DNA of 64,000 nt from Pseudomonas denitrificans (nom. rej.) (lineage in GTDB: Bacteria; Pseudomonadota; Gammaproteobacteria; Pseudomonadales; Pseudomonadaceae). Position numbers and translations under genes: made by a program. The notes beneath the pieces are model-generated. The model did no database searches and was not told where the DNA came from. It worked only from the letters and a program-made list of their open reading frames with translations. The stretch lies in NCBI RefSeq assembly GCF_008807415.1, contig NZ_CP043626.1:5866501-5930500 (forward strand), in the 5' to 3' direction. Shown piece after piece: positions 53,195 to 61,764 of this stretch. Every line of letters begins with the position of its first letter. Position 1 is the first letter of the stretch.

Positions 53195-55360
53195 TCAGAC
53201 CGAAAACCCGACACAGAGCGTGTCGCTACGATTTTGGCGAGCGATGCTCTGCCGAGTCAATTCAAAAGTACTCATGATCAGAGTCAGGCGCTTGGAGCGG
53301 GAGATGCCGGTGTAGAACATGCTCCGCTCGACAAAATCGCTATTGGTCAGCGAGCAGATGATCGAGGTCTGGTACTCGCTGCCCTGCGACTTGTGGATGG
53401 AAATTGCGTAAGCAAGCCTCATCCCGAGTACAAAAAGATCCGCTCTAGATAGGTTGATGGTCGCTCCATTGAAGCTGAAGGTTCCGAAAGGCTGGCCGTC
53501 AATCACCGTGACGCCGGTCATGACCCCAGTGTTCCCGTTGAACAAACAATGTTCGTAGCTGTTCTGCGTAATGATCACGGGGTCGTCTACGCGTAGCCAG
53601 AATTTCCCCATCCAAATCCCTGGGTTCTGGTCTGAGCCCTGAAGCTCGGCTTGCAGGTGATTATTGATGGTATAGCCGGAGTCAGGCATCCGATCAGACA
53701 TGTGCGGAGTCAAGATCTGTGCTTCCGGAAGCGCAGCCTTGATCTTGGTCAACTGGTTCAACAGCTCAGTGCTGCTAGAGCAGTGAACCAGATACACCCC
53801 GTCCGTTTCGCCGCTCCAAACTGGGAGGCTCTCCATGTGGCCTGTGCGCACCTGCATTGCGGTCTGTTGAAGGGGGCTATCAGCGGCCGTTCTGTGTACC
53901 TTGGTTAGATGAGTGCAAGGGATCAGCTTCGATCTGGCGAGGGTGTGGAAGAAAATCCCGAAGCCCACAGGTGAAAGCTGTCCTGTATCGCCAACCAAGA
54001 GCAAGGAGAAGCTGTTCTTGCCGAACACCCTCAATAGTTTGAGCATCAGGGCGATATCAACCATGCTCGCCTCATCCACAATGATTAACGGGTCGCCGCC
54101 TGTGCTAATTGTTGATTCCTTGTCTTTAGCTTGAGCGATGAAGTTGTGGATGGTGTAGGTTTCGCGGCCGATTGCTTCTTTCGCTCTCTCTTTTGCTTTC
54201 CCGCTCAGAGCTAACACATAAACGGTGCGACATGCGGAGGCGATATCGACAATGGCTCTGAGTACTGTTGTTTTGCCTGTGCCGCCGAATCCGGTAAGCG
54301 TGCTGATTCGGTTAGTAAGAGCCATGGTAATCGCTAGCTTCTGTTGATCGGCCAATGTGTGTCCCGTTGCCTCGCTGTACTTAGCGGAGAACTTTTCGAC
54401 GGCCTCATCGATTTCGCTCACGCATCCATTCAGCAGCGACCTCTGGCTTGAAGCCAACTCCCTGACCCGCAGCTCAAGCTGGCTCTCGATGATGGCGGCG
54501 CCGAGGGGTTGGATAAGTGTCTTTTCGTGGAGCTTCTTTACACAAACGGCTCGGCGATCCAGCGCGCATTGGATCGCTTGGCTCGCCAGGGCCTTCGATT
54601 TCAGCATCAGATCAAGACTTGCCTCAAGATCCTCTACCGGGCAGGCCGTGTGACCTTGGTCGAGCCGACCATAAAGAATGTGCTCGACCAAGCCGGCGAG
54701 TCGCCTCGGGTCATCCCTCTCGATTCCAAGCTTTCCTGCCGCAGCTTCAATCGTTCGCCAAAGATTCGCGTGAGTCCCTTGAAAGGCAATCAAGCTGTAT
54801 GGATTTTGCTTCAGGCGTTCGACGGTGTTCGTCGAGCAAACCTTGAGAATGCTCCTCGCAAGACTCGGTTCGAACTTGTGTTGCATGAGGAACTCGACGG
54901 TTGCAATTTCGTTATGCAGCGTCAGCCATGATTCAACGAGCTTCTCGGCTAGGTCAGGGTTCACAACCTCGGCAATATGCGCAGACTTCCCAGCACTGAG
55001 AGTCTTAGCCAGATTCTCTGCTCCAAACTCCCTGACGAGTTTGCCGACCTTTGCCTTTCCAAAAGATAAGCCACGGAAAGCCGGATGCTTGATAAGCAGC
55101 TTTTCTATATAAGCGGCGACCACAACGTTAACAATGTGGCAGTCTTCGATTTGCACGTAGCTTCTAAACTGATCGTGCCCAATAATCGTGCCCTTGATGT
55201 GCCAGCACTCACCTGGTTGTGGAGGTCGAGTGATGATCTTGTAGCTCGCCTTGCACGTATAAACATTCTGGTCGCCTATTATGCGGCCAGAAAAAACGGC
55301 TCCACCGAAGCTACCCGGTTTAACGGAGCTTACCTGCAGCACGCCTAAAAGGGTGCTCAT
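53195..55360 (-). CDS. RecD2-like superfamily 1B DNA helicase
   Basis: A 721-aa helicase: helical N-terminal region with HhH-like segments (EFLMQHKFEPSLARSILKVC), Walker A TLTGFGGTGKTTVLRAIV (about residue 355), Walker B PLIIVDEASMVD, and the C-terminal motif AYAISIHKSQGSEYQTSII that completes a UvrD/RecD fold. RecD2-type helicases unwind 5'-3'. It is the last of five genes joined by ATGA overlaps with the recombinases, so it probably helps process excised or incoming island DNA. Confidence 0.87.
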   Translation of the reverse strand: MSTLLGVLQVSSVKPGSFGGAVFSGRIIGDQNVYTCKASYKIITRPPQPGECWHIKGTIIGHDQFRSYVQIEDCHIVNVVVAAYIEKLLIKHPAFRGLSFGKAKVGKLVREFGAENLAKTLSAGKSAHIAEVVNPDLAEKLVESWLTLHNEIATVEFLMQHKFEPSLARSILKVCSTNTVERLKQNPYSLIAFQGTHANLWRTIEAAAGKLGIERDDPRRLAGLVEHILYGRLDQGHTACPVEDLEASLDLMLKSKALASQAIQCALDRRAVCVKKLHEKTLIQPLGAAIIESQLELRVRELASSQRSLLNGCVSEIDEAVEKFSAKYSEATGHTLADQQKLAITMALTNRISTLTGFGGTGKTTVLRAIVDIASACRTVYVLALSGKAKERAKEAIGRETYTIHNFIAQAKDKESTISTGGDPLIIVDEASMVDIALMLKLLRVFGKNSFSLLLVGDTGQLSPVGFGIFFHTLARSKLIPCTHLTKVHRTAADSPLQQTAMQVRTGHMESLPVWSGETDGVYLVHCSSSTELLNQLTKIKAALPEAQILTPHMSDRMPDSGYTINNHLQAELQGSDQNPGIWMGKFWLRVDDPVIITQNSYEHCLFNGNTGVMTGVTVIDGQPFGTFSFNGATINLSRADLFVLGMRLAYAISIHKSQGSEYQTSIICSLTNSDFVERSMFYTGISRSKRLTLIMSTFELTRQSIARQNRSDTLCVGFSV

Positions 55361-55830
55361 AGGATGAATGATCTTCCAGAGTCGACCATCATTTCATGCT
55401 GGCTCGAGAGCTCCGAAGCTGTACTACGCAGAAGCCTGAGTTCGGCTGCTAGCCTCTCAACGTGACTACGAAGCAGTTCGTTCTCTTTGGACTTCTGGTC
55501 AAGCATGCTTCGCAGTTGGCTGACCTCTCGGCTCTTCGACTCCGCCAAGTCGATCAGAACTGATTCGGGATCTTTCGAAGCAGTTACATCACTTCCGATT
55601 CGACGTATGTCATTTGCGATTACGCGCTCAAGGGGCTGGCCGCTATCTCCGAAAATTTTTTTTGCACTCTCTGAGAACCATTGTCGCCGGTTTCCGCATT
55701 CGTCAGCGATCTTGCTGAAATTCACGTCGCCGAACTGATTGACTGGAAATTTCCCCCCCGCCAACTCAAGCTGGTTCACGTATGCGCAGTAACGCTCAAA
55801 AGGCGAAGATCTACTTTTGATGGCGGTCAT
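55357..55830 (-). CDS. Coiled-coil protein of the recombinase operon
   Basis: A 157-aa protein: an N-terminal DNA-binding-like part (FPVNQFGDVNFSKIADECGN, RRQWFSESAKKIF, HTH-like) and a C-terminal coiled coil (SREVSQLRSMLDQKSKENEL, LRSHVERLAAELRLLRSTAS). Arrangement recalls KfrA/TnpC-type accessory proteins that dimerise on DNA. Overlaps both neighbours by 4 nt. Role in recombination inferred from position. Confidence 0.68.
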   Translation of the reverse strand: MTAIKSRSSPFERYCAYVNQLELAGGKFPVNQFGDVNFSKIADECGNRRQWFSESAKKIFGDSGQPLERVIANDIRRIGSDVTASKDPESVLIDLAESKSREVSQLRSMLDQKSKENELLRSHVERLAAELRLLRSTASELSSQHEMMVDSGRSFIL

Positions 55831-56486
55831 GACAGCTTCCTTTTCGCTTTGATCCAGCTAATAAAAGGTTCTGCTACATCTTTTGGAACAAGACCTTCTT
55901 CGGGTTCAAGATCGTTAAAAGCGCACGTTATCTTCTTGGCATTCATATCAACTTTGAACATGCCGTCGCTAGCGTCAAGTACTAGCTTGAGAGCTCGGCA
56001 CGTTTTGTCAAATTTTTCCATGAATGCGTGATCTATTTGATTCGAATCTGGGAGAGATATTGGAGATGCACCATGCGTGCGGAGCGCTGCACGTAGAGCC
56101 TCAGCTTCTGCTTTCAACCTTTCTACATCGGCTTGAAGATTGTCTGCACGTTGTACAGCGAGCTTGCCTACAAGCTTGTCTTTCTTGGATTCCATCTCTC
56201 CCGACGAATCCCAATATTTGTAGTAGATTGGCCCGATCAGCGCCCAATATTCATCGCTCTGAACCAATGTTCTGTAACCGATCTTCTTTTCGTTTATAGG
56301 AAGACCATCGTTATACAGTTCGGCACAAAATCTGGAGAAAGGCGTTACTCCGTCGAAGGAAGTCTTCCCAGCGAAGGCCTTCAATTTTGGAATTACCTCC
56401 TCTTTGATGCGAGCTGTTCTGTAATCGCGTTTGCGCTTTTGGGAGGCCGCGAAGCGATTTTGACCTGGTTTAGCTCCTTTGGTCAT
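55827..56486 (-). CDS. gmtX: Gamma-mobile-trio protein GmtX-like
   Basis: A 219-aa protein with a basic N-terminus (MTKGAKPGQNRFAASQKRKR), a region with PFSRFCAELYNDGLP, a coiled coil (RADNLQADVERLKAEAEALR) and a C-terminal domain (CRALKLVLDASDGMFKVDMN). It occupies the third position after the two tyrosine recombinases, as GmtX does in gamma-mobile-trio islands, and parallels the small TnpC of Tn554-like systems. Assigned by position and architecture rather than by a unique motif. Confidence 0.62.
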   Translation of the reverse strand: MTKGAKPGQNRFAASQKRKRDYRTARIKEEVIPKLKAFAGKTSFDGVTPFSRFCAELYNDGLPINEKKIGYRTLVQSDEYWALIGPIYYKYWDSSGEMESKKDKLVGKLAVQRADNLQADVERLKAEAEALRAALRTHGASPISLPDSNQIDHAFMEKFDKTCRALKLVLDASDGMFKVDMNAKKITCAFNDLEPEEGLVPKDVAEPFISWIKAKRKLS

Positions 56487-59400
56487 GCAGGGGCGCTCCC
56501 TGAATTCGAAATCAACTTCAGAATCGAATTGGGGCGGTCTAAGGCCATAGGTTTACTCATGGCATCGCTCAGGTCGTGCAGTGAAAGGCCTAGTACCTCA
56601 CATGTCGACCGTATAAGGCCCCTGAATTCGTCGATTAAGGTGAATCCAGTGGGCGCTTCCTGCAGCATGCGGTTGAAGTCTCCGGTGAACGCTAGAAGTT
56701 TGTTTCGCGCAACCTTGACCTGGTTCGCCAGCTGAGGCGTGAAGAATTCTGCGTGTGATTTTGCTTCGGAAGTCCTAGCAATCAAATTGCTCAGAGTGTG
56801 CTCTTTTAGCTCAAGACGCTCCAAATGTTCCGACACGATTTCTGGCTTTTCTACCAGAAAACTCGACCGGGTCTTGATGTCGCTCAGCATTTGCTCAAGG
56901 CAGTGAGCGGTTACACTCCAAGAAATTGTTTCTGAGGCCAAAAACTTACGATGATTGGCCTTATGCACTAAACTGTCAGACGATGCACCATTCTTTCTCG
57001 CTTCGGCAATATAGCTTTCCAGCTCGCTACACTCATCAGTCAATACGCGGATATGGCCGTGGATCCGGGGTAGATGGTCAACGGTCTTGATCGATAGGTA
57101 GCAGCTGCCGCAAGGCATTATTGATCCGGGCACTGCACCTAGGTCTCTTATGACATCTGCTGTGCATTGGTTACCAACGGGACAAATGTGGGTGGGCATA
57201 AAAACGAGCGATTCGAGAGGTCGCTGCTTCGCAGTTCTTACTCCAGACAGCACATCATCTTTGTTTTCGCGGTCGAACGAGATTGCGCCGAAATCTACTA
57301 ATGCTTGTTCTTTGTTTCTGCGAAATGCCTGCTGAAGCTTAGATGTAACCTCTTCAGCTTTGATGCAGGAGATCGCCGAAATATCGAAGTTCCATCCTTC
57401 TTCAATACCTTTTTTTTGGTATTCAGTGATTGTCTTTAGGTATGCCGGATCTAATTTGGCGTAGTAAATGACATGCGCTTCAGTGGCGTGTCCGGTGATA
57501 TGCGTGCCAATTATATGAGGTGGCAGAACTCGGATGTGTTCCGAGACTACGGATACTCGACAAGAGTGAGGCGTGTGTTCAATGAGCTTGCATGCCTCGC
57601 CTTCTAGCTTTACTGCTGTCAAGAAATCCGTAGGGTCTGAAATTGAATCTAAGTAAAGTAAGGCCTCTGGCATCTGATTGGTTGTTTCAATCTGCAATTG
57701 ATAGCGGCAGAAAAGATCAAATGAATAGATCAGCCTTTTGAAGTATTTCATGTACGATTCAGGGTGAAGAGTTCCCTGTTTCATCCAGTTCGGGAAGAGG
57801 GTAACTATTTTGCCAAACAAGCTATCTTCGTGATAGTCATACCACGTCTCTTCTGACATCAAAGGGTCATTGAACCATTCAGTCATGGTGTGTTGGCGGT
57901 CTAGTAATTCAATTACGTCCTTCGCTACAGATGCCTCCCAGGCGCCATTTACTTTGTCAGTGTTGATGTGGAGTTTACATATCTGAGCCAGCCTTCGAGA
58001 ACGGTCGATGTTTTGATCGTATGATCTTCTGTCGAGCCATCGAATGTGAATGCTGCGGATTCCGGTCTCTAGCGCAACGATGTTGTGGCGAATGTAATTA
58101 AGTTGCGGATAGAATACCCAGCGCTCATTGTTCATAACGCTGTGCTCAATGATAGGAATCACAGATCGCGATAAGAGATGGAGAGGTTCACACTTCATTC
58201 TCTTGTTAGAATTGCTTATCGGTTTTTTTGGGTCAAAAAATGGATTTTTATAGAATACAACGGGAATATATCCAAATTTTTCTGTCTGGATTACCTTCTG
58301 GGCATCATTCCAGTTTTTAGATGCAATGTCGCTTCTGAATTCATCTGCGTACAAGTTGATTTGCTCAAAATGCACTTTTTCAGATATATATGTTGCAAAT
58401 GACTCAATGGCGTAGCAGTAGTGGAGCAAGTAAGGAAAATGTTCAGACTCGAATGCAACCTTGTTCGTTCCTGATCTTCTTCTTACGACAGGGAAGTCAA
58501 TGTCGGTAATTGGGTTTGCAAATCCAGCTAAGTTTCTGTCGGAACTGGCGTGAGCTGCCATGTAATTGAAAAATGTATCAAGTTGGTACAGGTGGTTCTG
58601 GACTGTTGCTGATGATCGGCCTGACTTTATGCTCTTTAGCAAGCCGTCAAATTTATCACTTTCTACATGGCTGCGATTAAATTGATTTGGCAGTGGTGGT
58701 TGAACGCCGGCAGATAATAGTGTGCTGAATAGATAGGTGTTTAGTATCGCTAGAGACTTACGGTAGCTCTCATAGCTTTTCAATCCGCGCGATTTTAAGT
58801 GTTCAATGAACTTGTCTTGGTATCGCAACCATGTTGAAACGCATTCTAAATGCTCATCGGAGATGTGAAATTCTCCTCTAGTTATAGAGCTCTTTGATGC
58901 TTGTACATTATTCTTAATTGCGTGTTGTGGATCTTCTCGTTGGCATCGAGTGGGGTACAATTTCTGGACATACGCAAAAAACGCCTTTGGGGAGATCGGA
59001 TAAGTTATCCAATCGATTTCCTTCTTTCTCGCGGCTAGGAGAGCGTTAGCGCACTCTGCTACATCAGCTGGGTCAATGTCTTCAATCTTGTGCCAGTCAG
59101 ACGCTCGTACCATTCGCCAAGCGTACCACCCAAAGTTATCTATGGCGGAGGCTTGCATTACTGTGCGTATGTCGGGTATTCCCGTATATTGGAAGTGCGA
59201 GACATTGGGAAGACTCACCAGCGCCAATACTTCTGGGTAGGTGGGTGCCGCTAGCTCTTTGAAGTTTGATCCCGTGGTAGGATCTTTGACGGTGGGCTTT
59301 TTAAGTGTCATTGGCAGTAGTACTGCGCCTACATGCCAGAGGAAATGAAGAATTAATAAAGCGTCCTGGCTTAGCCTCATTAAGGACGAATTATTCAGCC

Positions 59401-59722
59401 AGTCGTGTGCGCTTGGGGGGGTGACGCGTTTAGCTAGATCTGCTGGCGGAGTTTTAAGAGCGCATAGGTATATATTCTTTATCCACTCTTCATCGTAAGA
59501 AGGTGGCAGGGAATGGTCAAGGTGACCATCAAATAAGCGAAAGATTGATGCTTGATAGTACTCATTTCTAGCCGAACTGGTGATTTTACTTGGCGAGATG
59601 TAAGCGCCACCATATAGCTCGTCTTTTACGCAATTTTTGGAGTGGGTAATGGCGAGCTTTATTGACTCCGAAAGCTCTGAGCCTGACTTCAAAATAATTA
59701 CTTCAAGAGTGAGGTTAATCAT
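56483..59722 (-). CDS. gmtZ: Giant tyrosine recombinase, GmtZ-like (VPA1269 family)
   Basis: A 1079-aa integrase. Tyrosine-recombinase residues are visible around 560-760: Arg in ALETGIRSIHIRWLD, His-x-x-Arg in EHTPHSCRVSV, and ITGHATEAHVIYYAK with the nucleophile Tyr. A cysteine cluster follows (HICPVGNQCTADV, MPCGSCYL), probably zinc-binding, then a helical C-terminal region. Size, paired small recombinase and order match GmtZ/VPA1269-type proteins. The stop/start overlaps on both sides (4 nt) tie it to its partners. Confidence 0.8.
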   Translation of the reverse strand: MINLTLEVIILKSGSELSESIKLAITHSKNCVKDELYGGAYISPSKITSSARNEYYQASIFRLFDGHLDHSLPPSYDEEWIKNIYLCALKTPPADLAKRVTPPSAHDWLNNSSLMRLSQDALLILHFLWHVGAVLLPMTLKKPTVKDPTTGSNFKELAAPTYPEVLALVSLPNVSHFQYTGIPDIRTVMQASAIDNFGWYAWRMVRASDWHKIEDIDPADVAECANALLAARKKEIDWITYPISPKAFFAYVQKLYPTRCQREDPQHAIKNNVQASKSSITRGEFHISDEHLECVSTWLRYQDKFIEHLKSRGLKSYESYRKSLAILNTYLFSTLLSAGVQPPLPNQFNRSHVESDKFDGLLKSIKSGRSSATVQNHLYQLDTFFNYMAAHASSDRNLAGFANPITDIDFPVVRRRSGTNKVAFESEHFPYLLHYCYAIESFATYISEKVHFEQINLYADEFRSDIASKNWNDAQKVIQTEKFGYIPVVFYKNPFFDPKKPISNSNKRMKCEPLHLLSRSVIPIIEHSVMNNERWVFYPQLNYIRHNIVALETGIRSIHIRWLDRRSYDQNIDRSRRLAQICKLHINTDKVNGAWEASVAKDVIELLDRQHTMTEWFNDPLMSEETWYDYHEDSLFGKIVTLFPNWMKQGTLHPESYMKYFKRLIYSFDLFCRYQLQIETTNQMPEALLYLDSISDPTDFLTAVKLEGEACKLIEHTPHSCRVSVVSEHIRVLPPHIIGTHITGHATEAHVIYYAKLDPAYLKTITEYQKKGIEEGWNFDISAISCIKAEEVTSKLQQAFRRNKEQALVDFGAISFDRENKDDVLSGVRTAKQRPLESLVFMPTHICPVGNQCTADVIRDLGAVPGSIMPCGSCYLSIKTVDHLPRIHGHIRVLTDECSELESYIAEARKNGASSDSLVHKANHRKFLASETISWSVTAHCLEQMLSDIKTRSSFLVEKPEIVSEHLERLELKEHTLSNLIARTSEAKSHAEFFTPQLANQVKVARNKLLAFTGDFNRMLQEAPTGFTLIDEFRGLIRSTCEVLGLSLHDLSDAMSKPMALDRPNSILKLISNSGSAPA

Positions 59723-61131
59723 GCTGGCTTTCCTTCAAGCCGCTTCGCCTCTTCGGCTAAAATCTCAAGCTGTCGGAAATGGAAGCGCTCACGGATCGTC
59801 CTGATCGAGTCCTCTCCTCGCTGCGTGACATACTGGTTTGCGTGCTGTAAGTAAGCATCGATAATGTCAGTGTCGTGCTTGGCGTATTTCATCGTCGAAG
59901 TGATGCTGGAGTGCCCCATCAAAATTTTCACGTACGTCATGGGCAGTCCAGGGGTGCTCTGACCAGGAACTGGAATGTAGTTTAATATGTATGTCCCATA
60001 CATATGCCGTAGAGAGTGTGGACTGATTCCTGTGATGTCTATTACACCGGCGAGCTTGGCGTACTTCTTGAATGTCTTGTCGCGGCTGCTGCGGTCGCTT
60101 GCGAAGAAGGGGCGAGCATCAGAATTTTGAAAAACGAAGTCATGGTTGACGCTTGAGTTGTATTCGAGATCTAAATACTTCTCGAGATTTTCCCAAAATA
60201 TGCGGGCGAACGGTTCAATCATGTAGGTCAGCTCTGTATCGCGTCCTTTCCACGAGAGAAACTTGTGCTCTTCTTCAGTTATTCCGGGCGTCTTCCTGGT
60301 GAATGGATTGCGAAGGAAAACAGTGAGCTCGTCGCTATCGATATCCTGAAATCTAAGCTGCAGAGCTTCGCTTGTGCGGGCACCGGTTGCAGCTAGTAAG
60401 GCGTAGAGTGTCATGTCTCGGTAGAAAGTCTTCGCTTTCTTTGGCTTGCTCTGCCTTAGAAGGTCGACTGAGCGCTCTATGGGATATGCGATAGTCTTGA
60501 AGGGCTGCTTGTCATTTCTCCTGTCCCTGCACTTTGCTTGTGGGAATAATTTATCTTTTTTTCGCTTTGGCAGAACAGAGTTGAGCGAATCCCGAATAAC
60601 AGCTGCCAGCCACGAGTTGGCTTTGTGGGCGGACACTTCGCATTGGCTTTTATATTCATTTCGATGCAAGTAGAACGGGCTAAATAGCTGATCGGGAGCA
60701 ATATTGTTCCGCGTTTCTGATACCTGAAGAAACCAGTGGATCGATGTCTCTATGGTCTGTGAGAGAGAGTTATGGCTCGTGAGTCTGTTTTTACCTAGGT
60801 GTTCTGCCAGCTTGCGAGCAATAGGGTTCGTGGCATCTTTACCGAACAGTAGGTAAGCCTGGTAGCTGTAGATGACGGTCTCAATTGAGACCTCGACATC
60901 AACAGGGAACTGGGTTTTGGATGCTTCGTAGACATAGTCGATGAAGCGACCAACGTGCTCTGCGTAAACCTTTACAGTGTTCGGGGAATACCCTCGCCGG
61001 CTCATCCATGAGGTGAAGTGAGTGAACGGTTTGAACTCTCGCGCCTCATCAGGCAGGCCGGGTTCCAGTTGGAGCAGGAGGTACCTTGCCTCGCTCGTCG
61101 GAGGAGCATCGACCAGTAAGAAATTCTTCAT
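59719..61131 (-). CDS. gmtY: Tyrosine recombinase, GmtY-like
   Basis: A 470-aa recombinase with an N-terminal SAM-like core-binding domain (FTSWMSRRGYSPNTVKVYAE, residues about 40-60) and catalytic domain: Arg in LLAATGARTSEALQLRFQDI, GISPHSLRHMYGTY (H-x-x-R), and LMGHSSITSTMKYAKHD (His and Tyr). It is the first gene of the operon. Its upstream region carries TACCACT and TACCACAC repeats that also occur at the island ends, suggesting the recombinase binds its own promoter. Confidence 0.88.
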   Translation of the reverse strand: MKNFLLVDAPPTSEARYLLLQLEPGLPDEAREFKPFTHFTSWMSRRGYSPNTVKVYAEHVGRFIDYVYEASKTQFPVDVEVSIETVIYSYQAYLLFGKDATNPIARKLAEHLGKNRLTSHNSLSQTIETSIHWFLQVSETRNNIAPDQLFSPFYLHRNEYKSQCEVSAHKANSWLAAVIRDSLNSVLPKRKKDKLFPQAKCRDRRNDKQPFKTIAYPIERSVDLLRQSKPKKAKTFYRDMTLYALLAATGARTSEALQLRFQDIDSDELTVFLRNPFTRKTPGITEEEHKFLSWKGRDTELTYMIEPFARIFWENLEKYLDLEYNSSVNHDFVFQNSDARPFFASDRSSRDKTFKKYAKLAGVIDITGISPHSLRHMYGTYILNYIPVPGQSTPGLPMTYVKILMGHSSITSTMKYAKHDTDIIDAYLQHANQYVTQRGEDSIRTIRERFHFRQLEILAEEAKRLEGKPA

Positions 61132-61135
61132 CGCA

Positions 61136-61157
61136 TACCACTTCCAAATACCACACC
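61136..61157. promoter_or_regulatory. TACCAC repeats upstream of the recombinase operon
   Basis: TACCAC (61,136-61,141) and AAATACCACACC (61,146-61,157). The latter 12-mer recurs at 61,730-61,741 next to the right junction, and TACCACAT/ATGTGGTA forms the two ends (61,750-61,757; 25,497-25,504). Likely recombinase-binding motifs. Confidence 0.6.
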
Positions 61158-61337
61158 ATTTTCAGCATTCAGTGTGGGGATTGAAGTGTCAACAAAATTT
61201 TGTGGCGACGATGATTTGCGGTGTTTAACGCGGGTCATTTCTGGCCAGAATTCCGCAGATTCACACCCAGACTGCACGGACTGCGCAGGTTGATTTGTCT
61301 GCCGATGATGCGCGGGAGCTCACTCAGAGCAGAAATG

Positions 61338-61365
61338 AAAAAGCCAGACCTGTTGGTCTGGCTTT
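61338..61365 (-). terminator. Terminator of the island tRNA-Ile2 gene
   Basis: On the minus strand AAGCCAGACC, loop AACA, GGTCTGGCTT, then TTT, 6 nt after the encoded CCA of the island tRNA. Confidence 0.87.
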
Positions 61366-61370
61366 AGGAA

Positions 61371-61693
61371 TGGTGGGCCCCCCGGAGTCGAACCGGGCAC
61401 CAACGGATTATGCTTACCAGCTACAGCTTTCGCTGCCCCTTTCGGGTTTGTGGTCTGGACTGTCTCTTGCCTTTACGGCTCGCCCGTACAGTCTCTACAC
61501 CTTCCTTGAAATCTCAAGGCTTGGCTCGGGATTACCACGCTAACGCAGAGGCTTCCCCGAATTTGAGCGATTCTACCGGGGGGCAGAGTCAACTTACCCC
61601 AAGGCAACCCATTTGCTCATCACCATGCCCTGCAAAGGGTTTAGGTTCTGAGCCCTTAAGTCCGCTGCTCTAACCAACATGAGCTAGAGGCCC
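61371..61693 (-). tRNA. tRNA-Ile2 (CAU) carried by the island, interrupted by a group I intron
   Basis: Minus strand. 5' exon 61,693-61,659 (35 nt): acceptor GGGCCTC, TA, D-arm GCTC/GAGC, anticodon-stem 5' side GCGGA, then CT. 3' exon 61,412-61,371 (42 nt): CATAA, TCCGT, TGGTG, T-arm CCCGG-TTCGACT-CCGGG, GGGCCC, A, CCA. Splicing after U33 rebuilds loop CUCAUAA with anticodon CAU; lysidine at C34 would make it read AUA as Ile. It differs from the host copy at many positions, including the T-loop (TTCGACT against TTCAAGT). One caution: the T-stem and acceptor share six G where seven are expected, leaving a 6-bp acceptor by my count; a lost homopolymer base would explain it. Confidence 0.88.
61413..61658 (-). 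ncRNA. Group I self-splicing intron (IC3/Azoarcus-like) in the tRNA-Ile2 anticodon loop
   Basis: A 246-nt intron between U33 and C34, ending in G as group I introns do. Core elements resemble the Azoarcus tRNA-Ile intron: UCAAAUUCGGGGAAGCC (J3/4-P4-P5), AAUCCCGAGCCAAGCC (P5'-P4'), P6 hairpin CCUUGAGAUUUCAAGG, GUGUAGAGACUG (P7), P3 pair CGCUC/GGGCG, P8 hairpin near CGAGCCGUAAAGGC, and GACAGUCCAGACCACAAACC (P7'). GAAA-type and similar loops close the 3' hairpins. No ORF is present, so it is not self-mobile by a homing enzyme. P1 with the exon ...GGACU is not resolved with certainty by eye. Confidence 0.87.
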
Positions 61694-61749
61694 AAATTTA
61701 CATCTAAAAAGCTATCAAATTCACGGTTCAAATACCACACCGTGCTTCG

Positions 61750-61764
61750 TACCACATAAGAACC
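61750..61764. other. Right island junction (att site)
   Basis: TACCACATAA (61,750-61,759), the inverted copy of the left end, abutting the target core GAACC (61,760-61,764). A second TACCACAC lies at 61,733-61,740. Confidence 0.88.

Larger units (their letters stand above)
25494..61759. mobile_element. 36.3-kb gamma-mobile-trio-like genomic island in tRNA-Ile2(CAU)
   Basis: Bounded by GAACC direct repeats and inverted TTATGTGGTA ends inside a split tRNA gene. The right end encodes the recombination operon (59,719-61,131, 56,483-59,722, 55,827-56,486, plus two coupled genes). The cargo contains defence-like genes, MvaT-type silencers and an arsenic resistance cluster. Base composition drops visibly relative to the chromosome except in the ars block, suggesting composite ancestry. 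There are no conjugation, phage structural or plasmid replication genes, so it is an integrative element relying on its own recombinases and on other means of transfer. Confidence 0.9.

Noticed and set aside
55827..61131. Tn554-like TnpABC, RIT element or GInt ginABCD
   Set aside because: Two recombinases plus a small protein recall Tn554 and GInts, but the 1079-aa second recombinase and gene order fit the gamma-mobile-trio better; GInts have three integrases and RITs three similar-sized recombinases. Not fully excluded without HMM searches.
61371..61693. tRNA-Leu(UAA) with a cyanobacterial-type intron
   Set aside because: The 5' exon ends ...ACTTAA and briefly suggests a UAA anticodon, but the stem GCGGA/TCCGT, the 7-nt loop and the rule that the intron ends in G give CAU after U33; the acceptor also matches tRNA-Ile2.
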